DNA from: Bacillota bacterium
GTDB lineage: Bacteria > Bacillota > Clostridia > Christensenellales > CAG-138
Direction of reading: 5' to 3'
Length of the DNA: 64,000 bases
Assembly: GCA_023395595.1 (NCBI GenBank)
Contig: JAEWYO010000004.1
Location: forward strand, 1-64,000
This document shows positions 34,784 through 44,066 of this stretch, one piece after another. The notes below the pieces were generated by a model. It was not told the origin of the DNA, searched no databases, and saw only the letters and a list, made by a program, of their open reading frames with translations. The position numbers and the translations under genes are program-made. Position 1 is the first letter of the stretch; each line of letters opens with the position of its first letter.

Positions 34784-36238
34784 TTATTCGTAATATTGCT
34801 GTCTGCGTTGCTTGGCTCTCGCGCGGCGCTTGCGCTCATAGCGTCGCTTGCGCTCCGAGAGGATGAAGATCACAATCAGCGCCACGAGCAGAATCGCCAG
34901 AAGAACAAATGTCAGCGTCAGCGTATCCGAAGCGCCCCAATCCTTGCGCCCTTTGTCGATCAGTGGCGTACCGTCCGGCCCGGCGGTGACGACTGCCGTC
35001 TCCTCCGGCTGCGCGGCGGATTGGCCGGAGCCGAGCCCGACCGCAAAATCCGCAATCAGGTCTGCGGTGGCAATCGTTTGATCCCCGATGCGATATTCCA
35101 CGGTGCCCATATTCTGTCCGGCGGAAATCGGCGCTTGTGCATCGGCGCTCAGCACCACGTTTGTGGTGATCGCACCCGTATTCGCCTTGATGTTGTTGAT
35201 CTTCTCACCGGTTGTGCGAATCGTCAGGTTGTCAATCTGTGCGCTCATGGTCAGCTGCCCGTTTTGCAGATCACCTTCGTTTGCGTTGACAACGCCGGTT
35301 GTGAACGTCTTCTGCAGACCGAGCTCCGCAGCCGTCACGGTTTGATACCCGTTTGTAAATACATATTCAAAGATTCCGGCGGCGTTGACAAACCGCGCAA
35401 GGTTGGTCATCACCGTGTCCCCGCCGTAAAGATCCGCCTTGTCGCCGAACATGGTGATGATGACGCGTGCGCCGTCCTTTTCCGCCGCGGCAACAAGGCA
35501 CTTGCCCGCGCTGTCCGTGTCACCCGTCTTACCGCCGATTGCATAAGGGTAGACGGTCTGCACCGGATCACCCGCAACCGCGTTGAGCAGGCGATCTGTG
35601 TTCACGAGCACCAGCTCCGTCGGGCGGACGCTGTTTGCGGGGACGGTATAGGTCTTCGTTCCGGCGATCTCGACAAATTCTTTGTTTTTCAGCGCATAGG
35701 CCATGAGTTTTGCCATGTCCCGTGCGGTGGTATAGTGGTCATCGTTTTGTACACCGTGCGGATTGCTGTAGTGGGTGCTCGTCATACCGATTTCCTGCGC
35801 TTTTTGATTCATCAGCGCAACAAAGCCATCGACCGAACCCGCAACGTGCTTGGCAATCGCCTCGCCTGCATCGTTGCCGGAAACGAGCATGAGCCCGTAG
35901 ACCAAATCTCGCAGCGTCAGCGTCTCGCCGGGCTGTATGCCCATCAGCGAGGAGTATTTGGAGAATTTGATTGTGGTACCGAGTACTTCTTCCCCAACGG
36001 TAAAGGAATCGTCCAGGTTGCCGTTCTCCAGCGTGACCAGTGTGGTCATGATCTTGGTCGTACTTGCGGGAAACACCTTCTGATCCGCATTGCGCTCAAA
36101 GAACACCACACTCGGGTCGTCGCCATCGACAACAATCATGTTTGGCGTTGGAATCGAGTTGTAGTCATAATCCGCAAGCGCTACCGCGGGGATGGTTAGA
36201 ATTGTCAAAACCAGCAAAATGCTGAGAAATCGTTTCAT
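34784..36238 (-). CDS. D-alanyl-D-alanine carboxypeptidase (penicillin-binding protein, S11 type)
   Basis: The protein (484 aa) has a cleavable signal (1-22), and the S11 serine peptidase motifs S59-T-T-K62, S120-G-N and K237-T-G. The catalytic domain is followed by a beta-sandwich (about 290-400), a Pro/Gly/Thr linker, a membrane helix (about 438-462) and a very basic cytoplasmic tail rich in Arg and Lys. It trims the terminal D-alanine of peptidoglycan stem peptides. The C-terminal helix with a basic tail replaces the amphipathic anchor common in DacA. An extended -10 (TGC-TATACT) is present upstream at 36273-36281. Confidence 0.92.
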   Translation of the reverse strand: MKRFLSILLVLTILTIPAVALADYDYNSIPTPNMIVVDGDDPSVVFFERNADQKVFPASTTKIMTTLVTLENGNLDDSFTVGEEVLGTTIKFSKYSSLMGIQPGETLTLRDLVYGLMLVSGNDAGEAIAKHVAGSVDGFVALMNQKAQEIGMTSTHYSNPHGVQNDDHYTTARDMAKLMAYALKNKEFVEIAGTKTYTVPANSVRPTELVLVNTDRLLNAVAGDPVQTVYPYAIGGKTGDTDSAGKCLVAAAEKDGARVIITMFGDKADLYGGDTVMTNLARFVNAAGIFEYVFTNGYQTVTAAELGLQKTFTTGVVNANEGDLQNGQLTMSAQIDNLTIRTTGEKINNIKANTGAITTNVVLSADAQAPISAGQNMGTVEYRIGDQTIATADLIADFAVGLGSGQSAAQPEETAVVTAGPDGTPLIDKGRKDWGASDTLTLTFVLLAILLVALIVIFILSERKRRYERKRRARAKQRRQQYYE

Positions 36239-36321
36239 TCCAGTCTCCCATTTTTTCTGTTCATCGTCTTGCAGTATAGCAAAACAAGCCTTACATTGGT
36301 AGAGGTTTTTCGCTTTTGTGA

Positions 36322-36350
36322 TTGATTGTTTACATTCCCGCGGCTATACT
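36322..36350 (+). promoter_or_regulatory. Promoter of the rubrerythrin-deoC pair
   Basis: TTGATT (36322-36327), 17-base spacer, TATACT (36345-36350). Confidence 0.65.
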
Positions 36351-36435
36351 GAAGTTATCATCGCGGGTGCGTCTGCCCCGCGTTATCGACCAAACAATGA
36401 GCGGGTTTCATCCCCGAAAGGAGCGATTTTTTCTT

Positions 36436-36984
36436 ATGACAAAACAATTCCGCTGCCCCGTTTGCGGCTATGTTCACACCGGTGATTCCGCGCCGGACTT
36501 CTGCCCGGTTTGCAAAGCGCCCGGCGATTCCTTCGTCGAGATTTCGAAGGAAGTCAAGCAATATGCCGCCGAGCATGTGGTCGGCATTGCAGCCGGCGTG
36601 GACGCAGAGATTCTAGAAGGGCTACGCATGAACTTCTCCGGCGAATGCACCGAGGTGGGTATGTATCTCGCCATGGCGCGTGTAGCGGAGCGTGAGGGCT
36701 ATCCCGAAGTGGCAGAGGCGTTCAAACGCTACGCTTTTGAAGAAGCGGATCACGCCTCCCGCTTTGCGGAGCTGCTCGGCGAAGTCATCACCACCTCCAC
36801 CAAGAAAAACCTGGAACTGCGCGCCGAGGCCGAGTTTGGCGCGTGCGACGGAAAAACGAAGCTCGCCAAGCGCGCAAAGGAGCTCAATCTCGACGCAATC
36901 CACGACACCGTACACGAGATGGCACGTGACGAAGCACGCCATGGCAAAGGTTTCGAAGGTCTGCTCAAGAGGTATTTCGCATGA
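36436..36984 (+). CDS. Reverse rubrerythrin (rubredoxin domain first)
   Basis: A 182-residue protein with an N-terminal rubredoxin-like iron site (CPVCG and CPVCK; Cys7, 10, 23, 26) followed by a ferritin-like four-helix di-iron domain ([37 protein letters not shown]). This order is the reverse of classical rubrerythrin and is the type used by clostridia to reduce hydrogen peroxide and oxygen. The ATG at 36436 follows AAAGGAG; the frame upstream overlaps the promoter. Its stop codon overlaps the deoC start by four bases. Confidence 0.92.
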   Translation: MTKQFRCPVCGYVHTGDSAPDFCPVCKAPGDSFVEISKEVKQYAAEHVVGIAAGVDAEILEGLRMNFSGECTEVGMYLAMARVAEREGYPEVAEAFKRYAFEEADHASRFAELLGEVITTSTKKNLELRAEAEFGACDGKTKLAKRAKELNLDAIHDTVHEMARDEARHGKGFEGLLKRYFA

Positions 36985-37622
36985 ATGCATTGAATACCTA
37001 TCTAGATCATACCCTGCTCAAAGCGGATGCAACGCGCACGGACATACTCGCCGTCACAGCTGAAGCAAAGGAATACCGTACCGCAAGCGTTTGCGTGAAC
37101 ACCTGCTACACCGCTCTGGTTGCGCAGGAGCTCAAGGGCAGCGGCGTGAAAACCTGCGTCGTCGTCGGTTTCCCGCTGGGGGCTATGTCCAGCGGCGCAA
37201 AAGCGGTTGAAGCCTCCCTCGCCGTGCGGGAAGGTGCTGAAGAAGTCGATATGGTCATGAACATCGGCGCGGCAAAAGCGGGCGACTGGGCGGCGGTTCA
37301 GGCGGATATCGCGGCGGTGGTCAACGCCTCCAAACCCGCTATTGTCAAGGTCATCCTCGAAACCTGCCTGCTCAGCGATGAGCAGAAGATCAACGCCTGC
37401 CTTGCTGCAAAAGCCGCGGGCGCTGCGTTTGTGAAAACCTCGACTGGATTTTCAACCGGCGGTGCCACCGCGGCGGACATCGCACTCATGCGAAATACCG
37501 TCGGACCCGAGATGGGTGTCAAGGCCAGCGGCGGTGTGCGTACGCGCGAACAAGCGCTTGCCATGATCGAAGCCGGAGCTACCCGAATCGGCTGCAGCTC
37601 GACCAAAACCATCATGGGATAA
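36981..37622 (+). CDS. deoC: Deoxyribose-phosphate aldolase
   Basis: The enzyme (213 aa) has the DeoC TIM barrel with the catalytic set Asp91 ([10 protein letters not shown]), Schiff-base Lys152 (FVKTSTGF) and Lys181 (GVKASGGVR). It converts 2-deoxyribose 5-phosphate to acetaldehyde and glyceraldehyde 3-phosphate. The start overlaps the rubrerythrin stop as ATGA, an unusual coupling of peroxide defence and nucleoside catabolism. Confidence 0.96.
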   Translation: MNALNTYLDHTLLKADATRTDILAVTAEAKEYRTASVCVNTCYTALVAQELKGSGVKTCVVVGFPLGAMSSGAKAVEASLAVREGAEEVDMVMNIGAAKAGDWAAVQADIAAVVNASKPAIVKVILETCLLSDEQKINACLAAKAAGAAFVKTSTGFSTGGATAADIALMRNTVGPEMGVKASGGVRTREQALAMIEAGATRIGCSSTKTIMG

Positions 37623-37992
37623 CGCTTCCGCTCGTTCACAATTTACAGTTTATTCAAGTGCAAAAAGTGAGAGTCGAATGCCTGAAAACGGCTTTTCGGC
37701 TCTCTTTTTGTGTGAATTCCCCCACTTCGCGCGTGATGGCTGTGAAAGGATTAACAATTTATCCATAGATTCTTCACAATAACCACGATCATTCACCCCC
37801 ACATCCTATGGTAAACTATAGTTGCATTGGAATGGCGATTTTTTCGCGTATCGTCAAACGCCAAACGTAACGGCTCAATCTCCCTTTTGACGGTGATTTC
37901 CGTTGTTTCGGAGCGGGCACGATATGCTTGCGCGCCAGAACCCACACAGCGAAATACAAAGAGCCGATTCTCAGATGAGGAGCGTGAACCAT
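37623..37992. other. Intergenic region between deoC and the repeat-rich membrane protein
   Basis: Holds the deoC terminator (37669-37709) and an AT-rich stretch with TAAACT and TATAGT near 37811-37822 that may contain a promoter; no clear -35 partner and no gene. Confidence 0.4.
37669..37709 (+). terminator. Terminator of the rubrerythrin-deoC operon
   Basis: Stem GAGAGTCGAA/TTCGGCTCTC (37669-37678, 37695-37704) with one T-G pair, followed by five T residues. Confidence 0.8.
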
Positions 37993-39663
37993 ATGGATCA
38001 ACACGACGGCGGTTACGGTTATCCGCCCTATGAAGAGGACCCCCGCGCAGCCGGGCAGGGTTCGGGATCAGTACGCGGTTATCGCGACGATCCGGCGGCC
38101 TATTCGGGCGCACCTGCACAGCCATTCGACCCCAACGGCACCTACGACCCTGCTTATGGCGCACAGGGCGCTTATGACGATCGCGGGTATGCACAGCAAG
38201 GATATCCGAACGCGGAGAACCCGTATGCACCGCGCCCGATCGACCCCAATTACGGCTACCAAAACCAGCCGGGCAATGTCTACGGCAACCAGCCGGAGTA
38301 TCCCGACTATTATGCGCAGCAGCCGCAGGCACCCTATGGCCAGCCGACACCTGTCGATCCGTATGCCCCGCGTCAGAATGCGGCGATGCATTATGATAAC
38401 CCGGACAGTGCCTATGCCACACGGTTGCAGATGACCGACTATTCCAAGCGCGGCACCACGGGACGCACGCAGATGCCGGAGGGCGACGAAGGCTACGGTT
38501 ATACGCAGCGCGGCGCAACGGGGCGCACAAGCATGCCCCGCGAGACAGATGGCTACGGCTATTCTCCCCGCAGCACGACCGCACGCACACGCATGCCGGA
38601 CGATGTGGAAGAGTTCTCCGTGCGCACCAGTACATCGCGCACGCGCATGCCGGAGAGCGACGAAGAATATTCCCCGCGCGGCAGCACGAGCCGTACCCGC
38701 TACCCGCAAAGCAATGATCGCTACGCAAGAAATGCAGACGACGAAGAGGAATCCTACGAACGTCCGCGTACGAAAAAGAAACGCTCCAAGTTTGGCAAGT
38801 TCATGCATGCGCTCGGGCTGTATCTGGCGCAGCTGCCGTCCAAGACACTGATTATTTCCGGCGGCATCTTTGCCGTGATACTCGTCTCGGTCATCTTGAT
38901 TGCGATTCTCGCACCCAAGAGCGGACGCACCGAGAAACCGGACGACGGACAGCTTGCCATCATGGACAACACGCCAACCCCGTCCCTCGCGCCGACGAAT
39001 ACGCCAGCCCCGACAGAAGAGATCACACCGACCCCCGCTCTGCCGACGCTGACGGAGAATATTTCAAAGGCTGGTACAGTCAGCGATCTGATTCCGGCGA
39101 TTCAAGAACGATTGGTTGAGCTCGGCTACATGACAAAACCAGAGGGCGGGTATACCAACAAGTTTGCAAAAGCCACAAAAACTGCAATCCGTCTCTTCCA
39201 AGTGAAGAACTATGAGGATTCGAAAAACTGGGACGGCATCATCGGAAACGGCACCTACACCCTCCTGATGAGTGAAGACGCAAAAGCGTATTATCTTGCC
39301 CGCGGTGATGGCGATGATCGCACAAAGGAACTCACCAAGCTGGTGCAGGATGTTACCGACCTGCAGAAGAGATTGATCGAGCTTGGGTATCTCACAGGCG
39401 CCGCAACAGGGCTTTATGGCAACACCACAGTGCAGGCTGTACAAACGTTCCAGGAATACCACGGTTTGCCGATGGACGGTAAAGCAGGTCAGGAGACGTT
39501 GAAACTGATCTACAGTGCGGACGCGATGACAGCCGCCGTCGGCAAGGTCAACAACAAGACCAAGATGACGCCTGCGCCCGGTGCGAGCGTTTCTCCGGCA
39601 GCGGGAACAACCGCCACAACGCCGAATCCGAGCACTTCGACCTCACCTTCCGCCAATCCGTAA
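37993..39663 (+). CDS. Tandem-repeat membrane protein with two peptidoglycan-binding domains
   Basis: This 556-residue protein has a Tyr/Pro/Gln-rich low-complexity N-terminus (1-150), five tandem copies of an 18-20-residue unit with the core RTxMP (157-238), a basic stretch KKKRSK, one membrane helix (about 286-307), a Thr/Pro linker, and two peptidoglycan-binding type 1 domains (about 360-410 and 455-510; IPAIQERLVELGYM and DLQKRLIELGYL) ending in a Ser/Thr/Pro tail. Charge placement puts the repeats in the cytoplasm and the binding domains outside, so it may link the cell wall to an internal partner. The start is chosen by AGGAG ten bases upstream. Confidence 0.8.
   Translation: MDQHDGGYGYPPYEEDPRAAGQGSGSVRGYRDDPAAYSGAPAQPFDPNGTYDPAYGAQGAYDDRGYAQQGYPNAENPYAPRPIDPNYGYQNQPGNVYGNQPEYPDYYAQQPQAPYGQPTPVDPYAPRQNAAMHYDNPDSAYATRLQMTDYSKRGTTGRTQMPEGDEGYGYTQRGATGRTSMPRETDGYGYSPRSTTARTRMPDDVEEFSVRTSTSRTRMPESDEEYSPRGSTSRTRYPQSNDRYARNADDEEESYERPRTKKKRSKFGKFMHALGLYLAQLPSKTLIISGGIFAVILVSVILIAILAPKSGRTEKPDDGQLAIMDNTPTPSLAPTNTPAPTEEITPTPALPTLTENISKAGTVSDLIPAIQERLVELGYMTKPEGGYTNKFAKATKTAIRLFQVKNYEDSKNWDGIIGNGTYTLLMSEDAKAYYLARGDGDDRTKELTKLVQDVTDLQKRLIELGYLTGAATGLYGNTTVQAVQTFQEYHGLPMDGKAGQETLKLIYSADAMTAAVGKVNNKTKMTPAPGASVSPAAGTTATTPNPSTSTSPSANP
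38440..38710 (+). repeat. Tandem coding repeat, RTxMP units
   Basis: Five units with cores GRTQMP, GRTSMP, ARTRMP, SRTRMP and SRTRYP, spaced 20, 20, 18 and 18 residues. Acidic and Tyr/Gly residues fill the intervals. The DNA repeats are diverged. Confidence 0.75.
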
Positions 39664-39682
39664 ATCACGAACAAAACAGCAC

Positions 39683-39709
39683 AAAGGGCGCCAACAGGCG
39701 CCCTTTTCA
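39683..39709 (+). terminator. Bidirectional terminator after the peptidoglycan-binding protein gene
   Basis: Stem AAAGGGCGCC/GGCGCCCTTT with an AACA loop (39683-39706), then TTTT; also suits the convergent minus-strand VOC gene. Confidence 0.85.
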
Positions 39710-39728
39710 TTTGCTTTCGCTTCTATGA

Positions 39729-40199
39729 TTATTCGTCCTTCAGGAACCCGTCAATCATCTCAACAGGCACTTCCATGCGCTGAGCCGCCTGTTCCCGCGT
39801 CATCCCTGCAGAAAGAAAGCGCCGCGCAACGTCTCCCATGTGCTCACCAACCTCGATGATATGTCCGTCGATATCATAAAAACGGACAACGCGCTGTCCC
39901 CAGCTATGCTCAATCAAATCATGAATCAGTTCCACATCAAACACCCGCAAGCGAACAAAGAAGGACTCAATCTCGTGTTCCTCAAAGAACAGCTCCGCAT
40001 CGTTTGCTCCATAGGTGATCTCATCCGCTTCCCGCCTGATAAACGAAAGCCACGTTTGCTCTTGTTGGAGTGAGAGTCCGTTCGTATAAGCGACATAGAC
40101 GCCCAGATCCATCGCCACTACGCATCCAAGCAGCCCTTCATAGAGCTTTCTCGCGCGGCTAATATCGCGAACTGCAATCAATGTGCCGGAATATTTCAT
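39729..40199 (-). CDS. VOC-superfamily (glyoxalase/bleomycin-resistance type) protein
   Basis: A 156-residue single-unit VOC protein: MKYSGTLIAVRDISRARKLYEGLLG, then HSWGQRVVRFYDIDGHIIEVGE, which carries the C-terminal metal-ligand glutamate pattern. The last 30 residues (MTREQAAQRMEVPVEMIDGFLK) form an extra helix-turn-helix-like tail. The substrate is unknown. Confidence 0.87.
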   Translation of the reverse strand: MKYSGTLIAVRDISRARKLYEGLLGCVVAMDLGVYVAYTNGLSLQQEQTWLSFIRREADEITYGANDAELFFEEHEIESFFVRLRVFDVELIHDLIEHSWGQRVVRFYDIDGHIIEVGEHMGDVARRFLSAGMTREQAAQRMEVPVEMIDGFLKDE

Positions 40200-40277
40200 G
40201 CATTCTTTCCCCTTTTGTTCTGCTGTTTAGCGCTATCATACCACACCGCGTGCCGCTTTTCCAGAAGCCCCCATGTA

Positions 40278-40314
40278 AAGAAGACAGCCCCGCAGATTGC
40301 TCTGAGGGGCTGTC
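40278..40314 (-). terminator. Terminator of the opp operon
   Basis: Stem GACAGCCCC/GGGGCTGTC with inner CAGA/TCTG and a TTGC loop (40283-40314); on the minus strand it is followed by TTCTTT. Confidence 0.75.
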
Positions 40315-40337
40315 GTAGGGATACCTGCGTTGATCGC

Positions 40338-42050
40338 TTATTTCGCGACGGTTGCGCCCCAGAACATCTTGAGGCCGGTACCGGTCACGCCAAAGCCCGT
40401 GAAGTTCGTCTGCGACAGAACGTCGTCAGCATAGAACACGATCGGGATGATCGGCATGTCGTTCATGATGATCGCCTCTGCCTGGTGGTACATTTCCATA
40501 CGCTTGGCAGGATCCTGCTCCGTGCGCGCGCCGATGACCAGAGCATCGTACTCGGGGTTATTGTAGTGCCCGTCGTTCGTGCCTGCGGTGCTCACAAAGA
40601 GATCAAAGAACGTCGCGGGATCGGTGTAGTCGCCAACCCAGCCCTGACGTGCGATCTGGCAATCAGAGGTCTTGCGATACTGCTGGAATGTCGCCCAGTC
40701 CATCGTCGCGATTTCCACGTCGATGCCGAGGTTCTCTTTCCACATCTGCATGATCGCTTCGGCAACCGCCTGGTGGCCGGTGTTCTCGTTCACGCTGAAC
40801 TCAAGTTTCGGGAAGCCCTTGCCATCCGGGAAGCCGGCCGTGGCGAGGAGTTCCTTCGCTTTTGCAACGTTTGCTGCGTAATCGGTCGTGATATCGCCAC
40901 CGACGACATCGCCAGCGGTCTTACGGAAGTCGGAGCCAGCGGTGGCATCCGGCACGCCGAACGGAACGAGCGAGTAGGCGGGAATGCGGGAGTCAGCCCA
41001 GACGGTCTGGTTGACAAACGCGCGATCGATCGCCAGCGAGAGAGCCTTGCGGACGTTGACGTCTTTCAGAACATCGAGGCCGCCATCGATCTGCTGCACT
41101 TCGAGGTAGTACAGACCGATCTGACCAAACTGGGTGTATTCCGGAGTCTGACGCAGAGCGGCAAGCTCATCGGACGGGAAGGAGTCAGCCAGCTGGAGTT
41201 CTCCGGCTTTGAACGCGGCCAGAATGGCGTTGTCATCATCGGAGAGCATGCAGTTGAGCGTATCCAGAAGCGTGGTGTCCGCTTCCCAGTACGTCGGGTT
41301 CTTCGTCAGCGTGAGCGTGCTCTCATGCGCAAAGGAGGAAAGCACGTAACGGCCGTTGGCAACCTGAGATTCCGGCTCAACGGACCAGCCTTCGGGATTC
41401 GCTTCGACGATATCCTGACGCAGCGGCATCAGGCTCGGGAACGCCAGAAGGTCCTTGGTGTAGGGAACGTTTGCTGCAATGTCGAACTCCAGCGTCTTAT
41501 CATCCACAGCTTTGACGCTGAGCTGATCCGGCGTGATGGTGCCGTCTGCAACCTGATGGCCGTTGGCAAAGAAATCCTGGCCGATGTAGCCATAGGAAGA
41601 GCCGGTGGCCGGATCGCAAAGGCGAACCCAGGAGTACACGAAATCTTTGGCGGTGACGGGGACGCCGTCGCTCCAGAAGATGTCGTCACGCAGGGTGGCA
41701 ACCACATGGGCGGTGCCATCCGCATTGTCGGTGATCGTGACGTCTTTCGCCTGACCGAGCGAGAACGAGCCGTCGGTGTTCGGGCGATAGAGGCCTTCAT
41801 ACAGATGCGTGATGTAGATCATGCCATCGACCGCCTCATTCATGTTCGGGTCGAGCGTGGCAGGTTCGGAACCAACGCAAACGGTCGCGCTGGTGGGTTC
41901 GGCTGCAACCGGTGCTTCGGTTGCGGCTGCGGGCGCAGCTTCCTCGGTGCTTGCCGGTGCTGCCGGTGCCGCCGGCGTGCATGCGAACATGCCAAATGCC
42001 AGGGACATGATCATGACCAGCGTGAGTACGAGGGTAAGTGTCTTTTTCAT
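40338..42050 (-). CDS. oppA: Oligopeptide ABC transporter substrate-binding lipoprotein
   Basis: The protein (570 aa) has a lipoprotein signal (Cys24 in FGMFAC), an Ala/Pro/Glu-rich spacer (25-52) and an SBP family 5 domain: SEPATLDPNMNEAVDG, GLYRPNTDG, LRDDIFWSDGVPVTAKDFVYSW, NVRKALSLAIDR and GWVGDYTDPATFFDLF. It resembles OppA/MppA peptide-binding proteins. It is the last gene of the operon, 50 bases after oppF, a position that together with its own ribosome site may allow separate expression. Confidence 0.92.
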   Translation of the reverse strand: MKKTLTLVLTLVMIMSLAFGMFACTPAAPAAPASTEEAAPAAATEAPVAAEPTSATVCVGSEPATLDPNMNEAVDGMIYITHLYEGLYRPNTDGSFSLGQAKDVTITDNADGTAHVVATLRDDIFWSDGVPVTAKDFVYSWVRLCDPATGSSYGYIGQDFFANGHQVADGTITPDQLSVKAVDDKTLEFDIAANVPYTKDLLAFPSLMPLRQDIVEANPEGWSVEPESQVANGRYVLSSFAHESTLTLTKNPTYWEADTTLLDTLNCMLSDDDNAILAAFKAGELQLADSFPSDELAALRQTPEYTQFGQIGLYYLEVQQIDGGLDVLKDVNVRKALSLAIDRAFVNQTVWADSRIPAYSLVPFGVPDATAGSDFRKTAGDVVGGDITTDYAANVAKAKELLATAGFPDGKGFPKLEFSVNENTGHQAVAEAIMQMWKENLGIDVEIATMDWATFQQYRKTSDCQIARQGWVGDYTDPATFFDLFVSTAGTNDGHYNNPEYDALVIGARTEQDPAKRMEMYHQAEAIIMNDMPIIPIVFYADDVLSQTNFTGFGVTGTGLKMFWGATVAK

Positions 42051-42100
42051 TCCATCATCCTCCTTATTTTATACAGGCACGTGCCTGCTGGGGAACGTGA

Positions 42101-43066
42101 TTAGATTTCGCCTGCAAAGTGGCAGGCAACCTGATGTCCGCTGCTGAGTTCCTTGAGAACCGGGGTTTGCTCATGGCAAATCTCCTTTGCATACGGGCAG
42201 CGGGTCGAGAAGACGCAGCCCTTTGGCGGAGTCAGCGGGTTGGGGATTTCGCCCTCCAGAATGATACGCTTCTTTGTGCGGTTCACCTGCGGGTCGAACG
42301 CGGGAATTGCGGAAAGCAACGCGCGCGTATACGGATGCATCGGGCGGGCATGCAGTTCTTTTGTCTCTGCAAGCTCCACAATTCTGCCAAGGTACATAAC
42401 CCCGATGCGCTGGGAAATATGTTTCACAACCGCCAGATCATGCGCAATGAAGAGATAGGTCAAGCCCATTTCCCGCTGCAGCTTCTCCAGCATGTTGATG
42501 ATCTGCGCCTGAATAGAAACGTCCAACGCGGAGACCGGCTCATCACAAACGATGAACTCCGGCTGCACCGCGAGTGCGCGGGCGATACCGATGCGCTGTC
42601 TCTGTCCGCCCGAAAACTCGTGCGGATAGCGCGTTGCCTGTTCGCTGTTTAACCCGACCTGTTCAAGCAGGAAGCTGATGCGCTCTTTGCGTTCGGCTTT
42701 GCTGCTCGCGAGATTGTGGATATCGATCGGTTCTCCGACGATATCGCCAACCGTCATGCGCGGGTTGAGCGAAGCATACGGGTCTTGGAAGATATACTGC
42801 ATCTTGCGGCGATATGGCTGAATCGGCACCTTTGTGATGTCTTTTCCGGCATAGATGATAGAGCCGTCCGTCGGCTCATACAACCGCAGAAGCGTGCGCC
42901 CCGCCGTCGTTTTGCCACTGCCGGATTCGCCAACCAGACCTAGCGTTTCACCCTTGAAGATGTCAAAGGAAACATCCTCAACTGCGCGCAGCCTGTTTTG
43001 ACCAGCTTTTTCGCCTTTGATGATAAAGTGTTTCTTGAGATGCTTGATCTCGAGCAGCTTTTCCAT
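42101..43066 (-). CDS. oppF: Oligopeptide ABC transporter ATP-binding protein OppF
   Basis: A 321-residue ATPase with Walker [11 protein letters not shown] loop [20 protein letters not shown], signature [15 protein letters not shown], Walker [13 protein letters not shown], and a C-terminal oligopeptide-type extension with a cysteine pattern ([16 protein letters not shown]) typical of the OppF/DppF iron-sulfur-like motif. It begins three bases after oppD stops. Confidence 0.95.
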   Translation of the reverse strand: MEKLLEIKHLKKHFIIKGEKAGQNRLRAVEDVSFDIFKGETLGLVGESGSGKTTAGRTLLRLYEPTDGSIIYAGKDITKVPIQPYRRKMQYIFQDPYASLNPRMTVGDIVGEPIDIHNLASSKAERKERISFLLEQVGLNSEQATRYPHEFSGGQRQRIGIARALAVQPEFIVCDEPVSALDVSIQAQIINMLEKLQREMGLTYLFIAHDLAVVKHISQRIGVMYLGRIVELAETKELHARPMHPYTRALLSAIPAFDPQVNRTKKRIILEGEIPNPLTPPKGCVFSTRCPYAKEICHEQTPVLKELSSGHQVACHFAGEI

Positions 43067-43069
43067 GGG

Positions 43070-44056
43070 TCAATTTCCCTTCCGGTCGTAATGGAGCCAG
43101 CAAGCGGAATAATGATCCGGCTCCATTTCAAAATACGGCGGTTTCTCCGTCAGGCAGACCTTCATGCACTTGTCGCAGCGCGGCGCAAACGGGCAACCAG
43201 CCGGCGGATGCATCAAATCGACAGGCGAGCCTTCGATCGGGGTAAGCTGTGCGCCAACCTCTTCGTCGATCTTCGGCAGAGAATTGATCAGCCCTTTGGT
43301 GTACGGGTGGCTCGGGCTCAAATACAGCGCCTCGATTGGGCCGTACTCCATGATTTCGCCGCCATACATGATGATGATTTTATCGCAGATGTCCGAGACG
43401 ATGCCCAGATCATGCGTGATGAGCACGATGCTCATGCTACGACTGCTCTTGAGTTCCTTCATGATCTCAAGAATCTGCGCCTGAATGGTCACATCCAGCG
43501 CGGTAGTCGGTTCGTCCGCGATCAAGAGCTTGGGTTCGCAGGCCAGCGCCATGGAGATCATCGCGCGCTGCCGCATGCCGCCGGAGAATTCAAACGGATA
43601 CTGTTTGAGCCTGCGCGCAGGTTTCGGGATGCCAACCATGCCGAGCAGCTCGACTGCGCGTTCACGCGCACGCTTGCCCTTCATGTTGCGGTGCAGTTTC
43701 AACGGTTCGCAAATCTGGTTGCCCACCGTATACACCGGGTTGAGCGATGTCATCGGATCCTGAAAGATCATCGCGATGTCGTTCCCGCGGATCTTGCGCA
43801 TGTCGTCTTCCGAAAGGCTGAGGATATCCGTACCGTTGAAGCGGATGCTTCCGCCCGTCACACGGCCGGGATGCTGCAACAGGCGCATGATGGCGTAGAC
43901 GGAGACGGACTTGCCGCTGCCGGATTCGCCGACGATGCCGAGCGCTTCGCCTTCGTTCAAAAACCAGGATACCCCGCGCACTGCCTGCACTTCTCCACCG
44001 GGGGTGAAGAACGAGACGCGCAAGTCTTCTATGTCGATTAAATGTTTGTTTTCCAA
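43070..44056 (-). CDS. oppD: Oligopeptide ABC transporter ATP-binding protein OppD
   Basis: The chain has 328 residues with Walker A GESGSGKSV, Q loop MIFQDPMTSLNPVYTVG, signature FSGGMRQRAMISMAL, Walker B LLIADEPTTALD, and the C-terminal GCPFAPRCDKCMKVC cysteine motif. It pairs with OppF to power the OppBC channel. Confidence 0.95.
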   Translation of the reverse strand: MENKHLIDIEDLRVSFFTPGGEVQAVRGVSWFLNEGEALGIVGESGSGKSVSVYAIMRLLQHPGRVTGGSIRFNGTDILSLSEDDMRKIRGNDIAMIFQDPMTSLNPVYTVGNQICEPLKLHRNMKGKRARERAVELLGMVGIPKPARRLKQYPFEFSGGMRQRAMISMALACEPKLLIADEPTTALDVTIQAQILEIMKELKSSRSMSIVLITHDLGIVSDICDKIIIMYGGEIMEYGPIEALYLSPSHPYTKGLINSLPKIDEEVGAQLTPIEGSPVDLMHPPAGCPFAPRCDKCMKVCLTEKPPYFEMEPDHYSACWLHYDRKGN

Positions 44057-44066
44057 AGCTGCACCT

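Noticed and set aside
40215..42104. 629-codon plus-strand frame opposite oppA
   Set aside because: Antisense shadow of a clear lipoprotein gene, and it crosses the opp terminator.
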